This document shows positions 27,683 to 36,718 of a DNA stretch of 64,000 bases, piece by piece (the first letter of the stretch is position 1; every line of letters starts with the position of its first letter). The notes below the pieces were generated by a model. That model was given only the letters and a program-made list of their open reading frames with translations, had not been told where the DNA came from and did no database searches. Location of the stretch: assembly GCF_020179605.1 (NCBI RefSeq), contig NZ_JAINZO010000001.1, positions 1,896,799 through 1,960,798 on the forward strand. The letters are read 5' to 3'. Source of the DNA: Geomonas agri (GTDB taxonomy: Bacteria > Desulfobacterota > Desulfuromonadia > Geobacterales > Geobacteraceae). Position numbers and translations under genes: made by a program.

Positions 27683-27690
27683 CCTATGAT

Positions 27691-27765
27691 TGGCTGGGGC
27701 GCCAGGGATCGAACCTGGGAATGACGGGATCAAAACCCGTTGCCTTACCGCTTGGCGACGCCCCA
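27691..27765 (-). tRNA. tRNA-Gln (anticodon TTG)
   Basis: 75 nt including encoded CCA. Acceptor TGGGGCG pairs with CGCCCCA; the anticodon arm is ACGGG-TTTTGAT-CCCGT with TTG at positions 34-36; the T arm CCAGG-TTCGATC-CCTGG is canonical. It lies 17 nt downstream of ispE on the same strand, the usual ispE-tRNA-Gln order of this group. Confidence 0.97.
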
Positions 27766-27782
27766 ATAATTCTGTTTTTCTC

Positions 27783-28625
27783 TTACAGCGTCTGCACTGC
27801 TTCAGCGAACCAACCGTGCGCCGCGGCTATGTCGGCCGCCGCTTTTCTGGCGACTGCCTCGTCTTCGAAAATCCCGAAGACGGTGGCGCCGCTGCCGGAC
27901 ATCAGTGAACCGGCGGCCCCGGCAGCAAGCAGCATGTCCTTCACCTCGTTTAGGAGCGGATGTTTCCCGCAGGTTACAGGTTCGAGGTCGTTGGACAAAA
28001 GCTCGGCAACTTCTGTCGCGTTGCTGTATGAACCGCGAATTATAGTGGCAGGTCGCTTCCCTGTCAATATTAAATTTTGGTAGACCCAGGCGGTTGAGAC
28101 ATGGATGCCCGGGTTAACGAGCACCACCCACAGACTCGGCATCGATTCCAGGGCGGTGAGCTTGTCCCCTATTCCTTCCGCGAGCGCAGTTTTCTTGAAG
28201 ATAAAGAAGGGAACGTCGGCGCCGAGCTTGACTCCTATCTCCATGAGATGCTGATCGGAAAGCCCTAGTCCCAGCAGTTCATTTACTCCCATGAGCACGG
28301 TGGCGGCGTCGCTGCTCCCTCCGCCCAGACCGGCAGCCACCGGAATGCGCTTGTCGATGGCGATGTCGATGCCGGTCTCTTTCCCAGAGAGTTTCAATAG
28401 TACATCGGCGGCACGCCAGGCGATGTTGCCGGGTCCATCGGGCACCCCCTTCTTGCCGCAAGTGACCCGAATACCGGGAGTCGCACTCAGGGCGATAGTG
28501 ATCTCGTCGTACAGGCCGACCCGCTGCATGACCATGCGCAGATCGTGATAGCCGTCCGGCCTCTTCCCCAGCACGTCCAGCCGGTAGTTGACCTTGGCCG
28601 GCGCCTGTAATTGCAGTTTTTCCAC
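27783..28625 (-). CDS. ispE: 4-diphosphocytidyl-2-C-methyl-D-erythritol kinase
   Basis: GHMP kinase of the MEP isoprenoid pathway. 280 residues. N-terminal [20 protein letters not shown] and the ATP loop [14 protein letters not shown] near residue 95 are diagnostic; the C-terminal SGSGATVFG is intact. Start is GTG at 28625 with AAGGAG six nt upstream. Confidence 0.96.
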   Translation of the reverse strand: MEKLQLQAPAKVNYRLDVLGKRPDGYHDLRMVMQRVGLYDEITIALSATPGIRVTCGKKGVPDGPGNIAWRAADVLLKLSGKETGIDIAIDKRIPVAAGLGGGSSDAATVLMGVNELLGLGLSDQHLMEIGVKLGADVPFFIFKKTALAEGIGDKLTALESMPSLWVVLVNPGIHVSTAWVYQNLILTGKRPATIIRGSYSNATEVAELLSNDLEPVTCGKHPLLNEVKDMLLAAGAAGSLMSGSGATVFGIFEDEAVARKAAADIAAAHGWFAEAVQTL

Positions 28626-28659
28626 GATTTACTCCTTCCGCCCCATAGGGGAACTGCAT

Positions 28660-29856
28660 TTATTGATCTTTCATTACCTCGTTCAACACGCAGGTGGCGT
28701 AAGCGCCTCGCGGCAGGGCGAAATCGAAAAGCAGGTCACTACCATCCTGGCGCACTGTGGCGGCCAAAAGCGGCACGCGCAGCGGACGCCGCTCACCTTC
28801 CATCCTGAGTCCACCCGACAGGTTGAAACTCTCCGGCACCAGCCCTTCGCCAGCCAGGATCCCGGCTTCCAACTCACCTTGTGCCCCCTTGGCTTCCATC
28901 ATGGTGCAACCGAACATGGGGCCGGTCGGCGAAATCTCGAAGGCCTGGACGCGCGGTGCCTCGGCGGCCGCATCCTGCACCAGGAAACAGGCACCGTTGT
29001 CATGCTTGAACGCGATGTCGCCCGCTTCCACCAGGTCCAGACGCTCCAGCCTCTGCTCCAGCGCCAAGTCAAACAGGGAGGACTGGAATGCGGAGAGGTA
29101 CAATCTCTTCATGCGCGGTTGCACCGCGTGGAAGGCTTTCTCATAGGCATCGGGACGCTGCTGCAACCGTCCCAGCAGTTCGCGCTCGGTGCGGAAGTGT
29201 CCGGGGAACAGGGCGAGGCTTTCCGCCAGGTCCCCCTGGCGGTAGGCCTCGATGGCTTGCCGCCAGCGCTCATCCGTCACGTGGGCGGGGTCACCGATCA
29301 AGGTATCAATGGCCGCCTTGTAATCGCGGCGCAGCATGGCCGCGCCGATGGCGTGGGTGTTCCCCTGCACGCCGTAGCGCTGCACGCCGAACCGGTTAGG
29401 TACGCCCCGGGACATCAGGACGGCAAGTACCGCTTCGGCCTGGGTCAGAGCACCGAGCGCCACGTCACGAACCCTGATCCCGAAGCGGTTCCCCTTTAGG
29501 TGCCCAAGCCTCAGCTTATTGCCATGCAAAACGGCGGACAGCACCTTGATGCCCGGGATCTCCAGTGCGCGCACCTTGTCGGGTGCGACCCGGGGGATAG
29601 AGACGGTCTGGCGGGTGATGCCCACCGCGTCTTTCATGCCGGCATAACCTATGTCCCGCTCCTGCACACCAAGCGCCTTGGCGAGGCGACGCACAGCTTC
29701 GGGCGTCGTGATGCCGCGCTTTTCGATGGCGACGTAGCAGTGCTCCCCCTGTCCCGAAGGGAGGTACGCGGGAACCTCCTCAACGATAAAGTCTTCGGGG
29801 GTATTTTTTATAGTACCGCCGGTACCGGGTACCTCGGCTGTCAAATATCTCTGCAC
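28660..29856 (-). CDS. truD: tRNA pseudouridine(13) synthase TruD
   Basis: Isomerises U13 in tRNA-Glu. 398 residues. The active-site aspartate is D76 in GYAGMKDAVGITRQ, and the TruD insertion domain follows. Start is GTG at 29856 with GGAG at a five-nt spacing. It lies 34 nt upstream of ispE on the same strand. Confidence 0.95.
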   Translation of the reverse strand: MQRYLTAEVPGTGGTIKNTPEDFIVEEVPAYLPSGQGEHCYVAIEKRGITTPEAVRRLAKALGVQERDIGYAGMKDAVGITRQTVSIPRVAPDKVRALEIPGIKVLSAVLHGNKLRLGHLKGNRFGIRVRDVALGALTQAEAVLAVLMSRGVPNRFGVQRYGVQGNTHAIGAAMLRRDYKAAIDTLIGDPAHVTDERWRQAIEAYRQGDLAESLALFPGHFRTERELLGRLQQRPDAYEKAFHAVQPRMKRLYLSAFQSSLFDLALEQRLERLDLVEAGDIAFKHDNGACFLVQDAAAEAPRVQAFEISPTGPMFGCTMMEAKGAQGELEAGILAGEGLVPESFNLSGGLRMEGERRPLRVPLLAATVRQDGSDLLFDFALPRGAYATCVLNEVMKDQ

Positions 29857-30021
29857 CGCTCCTCCACACCGAACGTTCTCTCGATCCCGGCATCATACCC
29901 AGTAGCAGGTCCACTTTCAACAGGTTTTGTCAGAGACAAAGAAAGGTTCAGCCTTGCCTTTCTCCTGACCTCCTGCGCCATTTTCATACCTACTTTCCCA
30001 CCGTCGCTACGGAGGTTACCG

Positions 30022-30162
30022 ATGAAAGAAGCTGTTGGTTGCAGCAGTGATGGGGCAGTCTGTTTACTCAAAGCAAACTTTTTTCAATCAGAAGCAAGAT
30101 CTATTAAAGCAAATCGCTTTGTCGCTGATATACTGGTGCAGAAGCAGTTATATCGAAGCTAA
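30022..30162 (+). CDS. possible 46-residue small ORF upstream of glutamate dehydrogenase
   Basis: ATG at 30022 with a textbook CGGAGG six nt upstream, open for 46 codons and ending 13 nt before the glutamate dehydrogenase start. The product (MKEAVGCSSDGAVCLLKANF onward) has no recognised motif. It may be a leader ORF or chance. The rest of 29857-30175 holds nothing else I can support. Confidence 0.3.
   Translation: MKEAVGCSSDGAVCLLKANFFQSEARSIKANRFVADILVQKQLYRS
30126..30134 (+). promoter_or_regulatory. possible extended -10 promoter for glutamate dehydrogenase
   Basis: TGATATACT at 30126-30134 fits an extended -10 (TGn-TATAAT-like); no good -35 is present. If used, it would bypass most of the small ORF. 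Confidence 0.4.
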
Positions 30163-30175
30163 AGGGGAATGAAGC

Positions 30176-33139
30176 ATGACGAGCAAGGCCAATGTCAGGA
30201 AAAGCGTCGCCAGTGAGCTTTTAGAAAACCACAAATGGCTGAAAGAGCAGATAAATCCCTATTTCTTCACATCGATGCAGGACGAACCGGAGGCACTGGT
30301 GCTTCTGGAGCGCGAGCTTCGTTCCCTCAAGAGCAACCGGCGCCTGATCCTGGCGGACCGCGACAAGAGCCTGATCCTGGCGAGGGTCAACGAGCCGGGC
30401 TCCCTGTACGATTCGTTGCGCCACTTCCAGGACCGGGAGATCTCCTATGCCATGATCACCCATTCCGACGGCCCTATGCCCGGGATGAGCCAGGCGCTGG
30501 AGATACAACGCTTCGAATTCGACCGCAAGAGCAACGACGACATCAAGGCCTGGAAGGACGTGCAACTCCCTCAAGGGCTGACGCGCAAGATCGCAGCCGA
30601 ACTGCGCGCGACCTATCCCGAATTTGATATGAAGGAGTTCGAGCGCCTGCTCAAGATCCTCTGGCTCAACAATGAAAGCTACGTCAAGGTGGCTTCGCCG
30701 CTGCGCGTGGCCCAGGTGCTGCACCTGATGCAAAAGTCGAGCAGGAGCGGCGGCCTGTACCTCCACGTCGAGCCGACCCCGGACGTGAAGATATCGAGAG
30801 TGCATTTCGCGGTCGCCAACCCGCCCCAGAAGGAGTTCCTGCTTCAGCTCATGGAGGTGTTCAACCGGCTCGACCTCGGTGTCAACCGTGCCTACTGCCT
30901 CACCATCTCCAACGGCATCCACCCCTATTTCCTGGGGACCTTCCTGGTGAACCGGCGCTCGGGCGAGGTGTTGGAGTTAGGATCGGAGCTCTACCGCAGG
31001 CTGCAGCAGGAGCTCTACAACACCCAAATCGTTTCGACGAAGAGCTACACCTATCGCGAGTTCGTCACCAACAACGTCATGACCGGAGAAGAGGCCTCGT
31101 TGGTGAACGCATTCATCGCATTCTGCCACACCAACCTGGCCCACAACCAGCCAGACCGCTTCGGGCTCGACGACGTGCAGAACGCCTTCCACGCGCACCC
31201 TGAGATGTCGCTGCAGCTCGTAAAGCTGTTCAAGGCCCGCTTCGATCCCGCAATCACCGAGAGCCATCCGCTCTACGCCTCGATTCTGGAGGAAACGGTG
31301 CGGGCGGTGAACGACTACAACACAGGTCACCGCTACCTCGACGAAGTCCGCCGCGCCATCTACCGCTGCTGCCTCATCTTCATCACCCACACGTTAAAGA
31401 CCAACTTCTTCGTGCTGGAGAAGCAGGCCTTCGCCTTCCGGCTCAATCCGAATTACCTGTCCGAGCTGGGTCCGGCTTTCACCGCAGACCTGCCACAGGC
31501 GCTCCCCTTCCGGGTCACCTTCTTCTTCAGCCGCTTCGGTTTCGGCTATCACATCGGCTTCTCCGACATCGCGCGCGGCGGCTGGCGCACCGTCATTGCC
31601 CGCAACATGGACGACTTCATCACCAACTCGAACACCATCTTCAGGGAGAACTTCGTGCTGGCGCACACCCAGCACCTGAAGAACAAGGACATCTATGAGG
31701 GGGGCTCAAAGCTTGTGCTGATCCTGGATTCCTCCGATCTGCAGCGCGGCAGCGAGCGCCAGATGGAGAACTGGCGCCTGTACAAGCTGCAGCACGGAGT
31801 CACCAACGCGTTCCTGGACATATTCGTAACCGATCAGGGGGTGGCCAAGTCACCCGCAGTGGTGGACTACTACCGGGAGGATGAGCCGATCGAACTCGGG
31901 CCGGACGAGAACATGCATGACTCCATGATCGAGAACATTGCGCGCATTTCCAAACGGCGTGGCTACATCCTCGGCATCGGCATCATGTCCAGCAAAGAAG
32001 TGGGGATCAACCACAAGGAGTACGGCGTCACCTCGACCGGCGTTGTGAAGTTCGCCGAGATCACCATGGCGGAGTTGGGCATCGATATCTATCGCGATCC
32101 TTTCAGCGTAAAGTTCACCGGCGGCCCCAACGGCGATGTCGCGGGCAACGCCATGCGCATCCTCCTCGAGCGCGCGCCGCAGGTGGCGATCAAGCTCGTT
32201 CTGGACGGTACTGCCGCCTTGTGCGATCCGGAGGGGGCGGACCGCAAGGAACTGGGACGGATCGTGTTACAGCAGGATCTGGATGCCTTCGACCCGCAGG
32301 CGCTGCACCCCGGGGGCTTCCTGCTCTACCGTAGCGGCAGCCGACGCGACGGCCTGCGCGAGCTGTACCGCAAGGTGAGCAAGACCGCCGAGGGACTTAG
32401 GGAGGAATGGATCTCCACCGACGAGTTCTCCAGGGTCTACGCCGGCCTCCCCTTCACGGTGAAAACCGACCTTTTCATCCCGGCCGGCGGACGACCGGAG
32501 ACCATCGACAAGGACAACTGGCAGAATTACATGTTGCCCAACGGCGCTCCTTCTGCGGGTGCAATCGTCGAGGGCGCCAACTCCTTCATCACTCCGGAAG
32601 CGCGGGTGCAGTTGCAGAAGAAGGGGGTCATCATCATGCGCGACGCTTCGGCCAACAAGTGCGGGGTGATCTCTTCCTCCTACGAGATCATCGCCAACCT
32701 GCTGCTCACCGAGACGGAGTTCATGGCACATAAGGAGCGTTACGTGCAGGACGTCCTGGAGATACTGGAGCAGCGCGCGGCGGACGAGGCACGGCTGATC
32801 CTGAAGCGGCGCCGCGAGCAGCCGGGGCTGCTCTGCACCGAGATCTCCGACGCACTGAGCGGCGAGATCAACGAGCAGTACGCGACCATCTACCGCTTCT
32901 TCCAGAACAGGCCTCACCTCTGCCTGCAGCCGATCTACAAGAAAGCGATCCTATCGCACCTGCCCAAGATGCTCAGGGACGAGCCGAAGTATGCCAAACG
33001 CATCAAGAACCTGCCGCAGAAGTACCTCTTCGCCATCCTGGCTGCTGAGATTGGTTCATCGCTCGTCTACCGTGGCGATCGCGAGGCCGATTTCGAAGCG
33101 ACGCTCAAGGGGCACCTGACCAGGATGTTCGGAGAGTAA
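30176..33139 (+). CDS. NAD-specific glutamate dehydrogenase, about 1000-residue type
   Basis: Oxidative deamination of glutamate to 2-oxoglutarate. 987 residues. The catalytic half carries RFGFGYHIGFSDIARGGWRT, then GGSKLVLIL and FTGGPNGDVAGNAMRILLE, and a nucleotide region IVEGANSFITPEAR. The long N-terminal half (about 450 residues) is typical of the large NAD-GDH class and is presumed regulatory. It is much longer than the 450-residue hexameric enzymes and shorter than the 1600-residue type. AAGGGG lies eight nt before the ATG. Monocistronic, with a strong terminator. Confidence 0.9.
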   Translation: MTSKANVRKSVASELLENHKWLKEQINPYFFTSMQDEPEALVLLERELRSLKSNRRLILADRDKSLILARVNEPGSLYDSLRHFQDREISYAMITHSDGPMPGMSQALEIQRFEFDRKSNDDIKAWKDVQLPQGLTRKIAAELRATYPEFDMKEFERLLKILWLNNESYVKVASPLRVAQVLHLMQKSSRSGGLYLHVEPTPDVKISRVHFAVANPPQKEFLLQLMEVFNRLDLGVNRAYCLTISNGIHPYFLGTFLVNRRSGEVLELGSELYRRLQQELYNTQIVSTKSYTYREFVTNNVMTGEEASLVNAFIAFCHTNLAHNQPDRFGLDDVQNAFHAHPEMSLQLVKLFKARFDPAITESHPLYASILEETVRAVNDYNTGHRYLDEVRRAIYRCCLIFITHTLKTNFFVLEKQAFAFRLNPNYLSELGPAFTADLPQALPFRVTFFFSRFGFGYHIGFSDIARGGWRTVIARNMDDFITNSNTIFRENFVLAHTQHLKNKDIYEGGSKLVLILDSSDLQRGSERQMENWRLYKLQHGVTNAFLDIFVTDQGVAKSPAVVDYYREDEPIELGPDENMHDSMIENIARISKRRGYILGIGIMSSKEVGINHKEYGVTSTGVVKFAEITMAELGIDIYRDPFSVKFTGGPNGDVAGNAMRILLERAPQVAIKLVLDGTAALCDPEGADRKELGRIVLQQDLDAFDPQALHPGGFLLYRSGSRRDGLRELYRKVSKTAEGLREEWISTDEFSRVYAGLPFTVKTDLFIPAGGRPETIDKDNWQNYMLPNGAPSAGAIVEGANSFITPEARVQLQKKGVIIMRDASANKCGVISSSYEIIANLLLTETEFMAHKERYVQDVLEILEQRAADEARLILKRRREQPGLLCTEISDALSGEINEQYATIYRFFQNRPHLCLQPIYKKAILSHLPKMLRDEPKYAKRIKNLPQKYLFAILAAEIGSSLVYRGDREADFEATLKGHLTRMFGE

Positions 33140-33154
33140 AAAGGCTGGCAGCAC

Positions 33155-33193
33155 AAAAAAAGAGGGGGACCCCAAACGGGGTCCCCCTCTTCC
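33155..33193. terminator. bidirectional terminator between gdh and trmB
   Basis: Perfect 12-bp stem GAGGGGGACCCC-AAAC-GGGGTCCCCCTC at 33162-33189 with A7 on its left, giving T7 for minus-strand transcripts; the plus-strand T tract is weaker. Confidence 0.93.
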
Positions 33194-33210
33194 ATTATTT
33201 ACTCACAAGG

Positions 33211-33834
33211 CTACTTCACCTTGTAGTGCATGAAGTAGATCTGTTTCCCTTCGGCCATGAACTTGCGCATGTATTTCGAGAGGTGGTAACCGGGGAACTC
33301 GTGGCGGTAGAGATCCGGGCCAAACTGGTTCTCGAGAGCCGCGATACCAGGAAGCGCGTTGGCGACGTCGATGCCGTAGTCGTCGAAGTCGGTGGCGAAG
33401 AAGAAGTCGGCACCGGGGACCATGTAATCCAGGAGAAACTCGATGAACTCCTTGTTCACCAGACGCCGCTTGCGATGCCGCTTCTTGGGCCAGGGATCGG
33501 GGCAGTTGATGTAGATGGCGGACAAGCTCCCCTTGGGAATACGCTCGGTGACGAAGGCGCGGGCCTCGTCGCGCACCACGCGCACGTTGGGGACGCCATG
33601 CCGGTCGATGCGGCGGCAGGTCTTGTCGCACCCCTTGTTGTAAAAGTCGATGGCGACGAAGTTGGTGTCAGGTTGGTCCAGGGCGGTCTTGAGCATGAAG
33701 TCGCCCACGCCGCAGCCGATCTCCAGGGCGAGCCGGTTGTCGTTGCCGAAGATGCTTGGCCAGTCTGGCTGGGTGGGAAGGTCTTGGAGTCTCAGGTAGT
33801 TGGGTGATTCGATGTGAATAAAGGATTGCGTCAT
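33211..33834 (-). CDS. trmB: tRNA (guanine-N7-)-methyltransferase
   Basis: SAM-dependent m7G46 methylation of tRNA. 207 residues from ATG 33834 (AAGAGG upstream). The SAM motif [12 protein letters not shown] lies near residue 35, and [18 protein letters not shown] contains the TrmB signature. The in-frame extension to 33876 falls in repeat sequence and was dropped. Confidence 0.96.
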   Translation of the reverse strand: MTQSFIHIESPNYLRLQDLPTQPDWPSIFGNDNRLALEIGCGVGDFMLKTALDQPDTNFVAIDFYNKGCDKTCRRIDRHGVPNVRVVRDEARAFVTERIPKGSLSAIYINCPDPWPKKRHRKRRLVNKEFIEFLLDYMVPGADFFFATDFDDYGIDVANALPGIAALENQFGPDLYRHEFPGYHLSKYMRKFMAEGKQIYFMHYKVK

Positions 33835-33883
33835 CGGTACCTCTTGGGGATTTTGTCGCGGGGGAACATACCACAAAAAAACG

Positions 33884-33960
33884 TGTCACGCAAAGCCGCA
33901 AAGGCGCAAAGCGATCCAAGCACTCTTTTCCCCTTCGCGTCTTGGCGGCTTTGCGTGACA
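33884..33960. repeat. CACGCAAAG-type palindromic repeat
   Basis: Arms TGTCACGCAAAGCCGC (33884-33899) and its exact complement (33945-33960) enclose further GCAAAG steps, forming a potential hairpin of about 75 nt. It lies between the divergent trmB and rhlB genes. A related single arm lies at 12034-12062. Confidence 0.85.
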
Positions 33961-34070
33961 TAGCCTTTGATTTGACGACAAACCGGCGTTCCCCTTTCTG
34001 TCATTGCCATTTTTCTCACAACATGCTAATTGTATCCGGTTGAAATAAGGCAAAAAAGGAAAACAACAAC

Positions 34071-35504
34071 ATGAAATTTACCGAGCTGCAGCTGCCGGAA
34101 CTGGTCCAGAAGGGCATCGACGAAACCGGCTTCACCGACTGCACACCGATACAGGAAAAGGCGCTACCCCTGGCCCTCACCGGCAAGGACGTGGCAGGAC
34201 AAGCCCAAACGGGCACCGGCAAAACCGCCACCTTCCTCATCACCGTCTTCACCAAGCTGCTCAGCCAGCAGAAAACCGGCGCCGTCAATCACCCCCGCGC
34301 CCTCATCCTCGCCCCCACCCGCGAACTGGTGGTCCAGATCGAGAAGGACGCCCAGGCACTGGGCAAGCACACCGGCTTCACCGTCCAGGCCATCTACGGG
34401 GGCGTGGACTACATGAAACAGCGCGATGCTTTGAAGGCGGGCGCCGACATCGTCATCGGTACGCCGGGCCGTCTCATCGACTATCTCAAGCAGAAGGTCT
34501 ACTCGCTGAAAGACATCGAGGCCCTGGTCATCGACGAGGCCGACCGCATGTTCGACATGGGCTTCATCGCCGACCTGCGCTTCATCCTGAGAAGGCTCCC
34601 CCCCTACGACAAACGCCAGAACCTTCTCTTCTCCGCCACCTTGAACACTCGGGTCATGGAGCTTGCCTACGAGTTCATGAACATGCCGGAAAAGGTCTCG
34701 GTGACGCCGGAGCAGATGACCGCCGAGCGCGTGGAGCAGGTGCTCTACCACGTCGCACGCAAAGAGAAATTCCCGCTGCTCCTCGGCCTGCTCCGCAAGA
34801 TGGGCATGGAGCGCACCATGATCTTCGTGAACACCAAGCGCGAGGCCGAGTACCTGCAGGACCGCCTGAACGCCAACGAGTTCCCGGCCAAGGTGATCTC
34901 CGGCGACGTCGAGCAGAGAAAAAGGATGAAGATCCTCTCCGACTTCAAGGCCGGCCTCCTCCCGATCATGATCGCCACCGACGTCGCCTCGCGCGGCATC
35001 CACATCGAAGGTGTCTCCCACGTCATCAACTACGACCTGCCACAGGACTGCGAGGATTACGTGCACCGTATCGGCCGCACCGCCCGCGCCGGTGCCGAGG
35101 GTATGGCGATCTCGCTGGCCGACGAGGACGGTGCCTTCTTCATCGAGGCGATCCAGGAGTTCATCAAGCAGAAGATTCCCACCGAGTGGGCGGAGGACGA
35201 TATGTTCGTCCACGACTACAAGAGAACCGCCAGGCCTCCGCGCCGCACCGAGGAGAAGCCCGGCGGCAAGGGCGGCAAATCCGGCGGGCGCGGCGAGAAA
35301 CCCGGGCGCGGTGAATCCCGTGGCAGGAGTGGCAGATCCGGTTCCGGCAAGGACAAAGCGGAGCAGAAGGAAGCTCAGCCGGCCGTAAAGGATGCAGCTC
35401 CGACAGGTGATGCCGCCGCAACAGGCGATGCACCGGCCAAGCGCAAGCGTCGTCGCCGGAAACCAAAGGCGAAGACCGGCGAGCAACAGCCCGAGCAGCC
35501 GTGA
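34071..35504 (+). CDS. rhlB: DEAD-box RNA helicase, RhlB-like
   Basis: ATP-dependent RNA helicase. 477 residues: Q motif near FTDCTPIQEKALPLAL, motif I AQTGTGKT, Ia APTRELVVQ, II DEAD, III SAT, VI HRIGRTARAG. The overall match to E. coli RhlB is good, but RhlE-like naming is also possible. After residue 370 comes a low-complexity Gly/Arg/Lys/Ala tail, probably for RNA or degradosome contacts. The stop overlaps the WYL regulator's GTG by four nt. Confidence 0.92.
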   Translation: MKFTELQLPELVQKGIDETGFTDCTPIQEKALPLALTGKDVAGQAQTGTGKTATFLITVFTKLLSQQKTGAVNHPRALILAPTRELVVQIEKDAQALGKHTGFTVQAIYGGVDYMKQRDALKAGADIVIGTPGRLIDYLKQKVYSLKDIEALVIDEADRMFDMGFIADLRFILRRLPPYDKRQNLLFSATLNTRVMELAYEFMNMPEKVSVTPEQMTAERVEQVLYHVARKEKFPLLLGLLRKMGMERTMIFVNTKREAEYLQDRLNANEFPAKVISGDVEQRKRMKILSDFKAGLLPIMIATDVASRGIHIEGVSHVINYDLPQDCEDYVHRIGRTARAGAEGMAISLADEDGAFFIEAIQEFIKQKIPTEWAEDDMFVHDYKRTARPPRRTEEKPGGKGGKSGGRGEKPGRGESRGRSGRSGSGKDKAEQKEAQPAVKDAAPTGDAAATGDAPAKRKRRRRKPKAKTGEQQPEQP

Positions 35505-36535
35505 CCGTAAAGGGACGTCCCCCGCGCAAATACTCCCAGGCGGGCCGGGTCCACGACGTGATCCGCCTCATCGAGGCGCGTCACGGCATCTCCGTGGCCG
35601 AGCTCGCCGATGAGACTGGCGTAAACAAGCGCACCATCCACCGCGACCTGGTCGCCATCCAGGAGGCGGGCTACCCGCTCATCTCCGACTGGCAGGACGG
35701 CGAGAAGGTGTACCGCTTCCTGACCCGTTTCAAGGACGTCCCTCCCATCAGCTTCACACTGCAGGAGCTGATGACCCTTTCCCTTTTGCGCTCCCAGCTC
35801 GACCTCCTCAAGGGGACCCCGTTTCTGGAGGACATGCAGAGCGTCTTCCGCAAGGTGAACTCCGTGCTGCCGCCTCGCCTTGCCGCCCACATGGAGCGCA
35901 TCGCCGAGGTGTCCCTGCCGCTTTTGCAGGGAAAGCGCGACTACTCCCGCTACGCCGAATACCTGCAACTGATCCGCAACGCCCTGCTCTACCAGCAGAC
36001 CGTAGTCATCTCCTACCGTCCCCCCAACCGTCCCGAGCCGGTCGGCTACCGGGTCGATCCCTACACGCTGCTGTTCCAGAAAGGCGGCATCTACCTTCTG
36101 GGCTACGCGCAGGAGCGTGAGGCACTGCGCACTTTCGCCGTCGAGCGCATCTGCGGCGTCGAGCCGCTCAAGGAACGCTTCGAAATACCGGAGGGGTTCC
36201 ATCCCGGCTCTGCGCTAGGCGAGGCGTTCGGCATCGTCGCCGAGCCCCCCATGGACGTGGTGATCAGGTTCTCCGCGTCCATCGCGCACGCCATCAGGGA
36301 CCGCGTCTGGCACTCGTCGCAAAGGATCGAGGAGCAACCCGATGGAACGATTCTTTTGACCTTTCACGCCGGCGGCAAGATGGAAATCCTTGCCTGGCTC
36401 CTCTCCTACGGCGCGCACGCCGAACTTCTCCAACCGGCTCACCTGCGCGAGGAACTGGCGGGGATGGTGCAGGCGACGGCGCGGGTGTACTGCCCCCCTC
36501 CCTGTCCCTCCCCCTCCGGGAGCGGGAACGCTTGA
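35501..36535 (+). CDS. WYL-domain transcriptional regulator
   Basis: 344 residues. DeoR/HTH_11-type helix-turn-helix in the first 65 residues (RVHDVIRLIEARHGISVAEL, then VNKRTIHRDLVAIQEAG), and a WYL domain further on (VVISYRPPNRPEPVGYRVDP, then GGIYLLGYAQ). WYL domains sense nucleic acids or nucleotides in several cases. The GTG start overlaps the rhlB stop in the GTGA arrangement, so the two are translationally coupled and may work in RNA or DNA damage response; that link is inference. Confidence 0.88.
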   Translation: MTVKGRPPRKYSQAGRVHDVIRLIEARHGISVAELADETGVNKRTIHRDLVAIQEAGYPLISDWQDGEKVYRFLTRFKDVPPISFTLQELMTLSLLRSQLDLLKGTPFLEDMQSVFRKVNSVLPPRLAAHMERIAEVSLPLLQGKRDYSRYAEYLQLIRNALLYQQTVVISYRPPNRPEPVGYRVDPYTLLFQKGGIYLLGYAQEREALRTFAVERICGVEPLKERFEIPEGFHPGSALGEAFGIVAEPPMDVVIRFSASIAHAIRDRVWHSSQRIEEQPDGTILLTFHAGGKMEILAWLLSYGAHAELLQPAHLREELAGMVQATARVYCPPPCPSPSGSGNA

Positions 36536-36661
36536 GGTATCGGGGTCACATCGTGCGACGGCGCAACTTTGCCGTCACCGAGTGCCCAGGCAACATTCCT
36601 TTTTGTCCCGCCTCAGTGAGCACTATATATAATTCATCCTGCCCCCGGTTCTCCCCCTGCG

Positions 36662-36690
36662 TTGACAACCATTTTCGTTCCGTATATATA
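36662..36690 (+). promoter_or_regulatory. promoter of the MidA-like gene
   Basis: TTGACA (36662-36667), 17 nt, TATATA (36685-36690); about 28 nt before the ATG. Confidence 0.75.
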
Positions 36691-36718
36691 AAGACCTTCA
36701 GATTCAGGAGGGCTTTTA

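Noticed and set aside
22627-27690. Integrative element with attachment sites at tRNA-Gln
   Set aside because: No integrase gene and no repeat of the tRNA 3' end was found near prs, so only an insertion of unknown mechanism is claimed.
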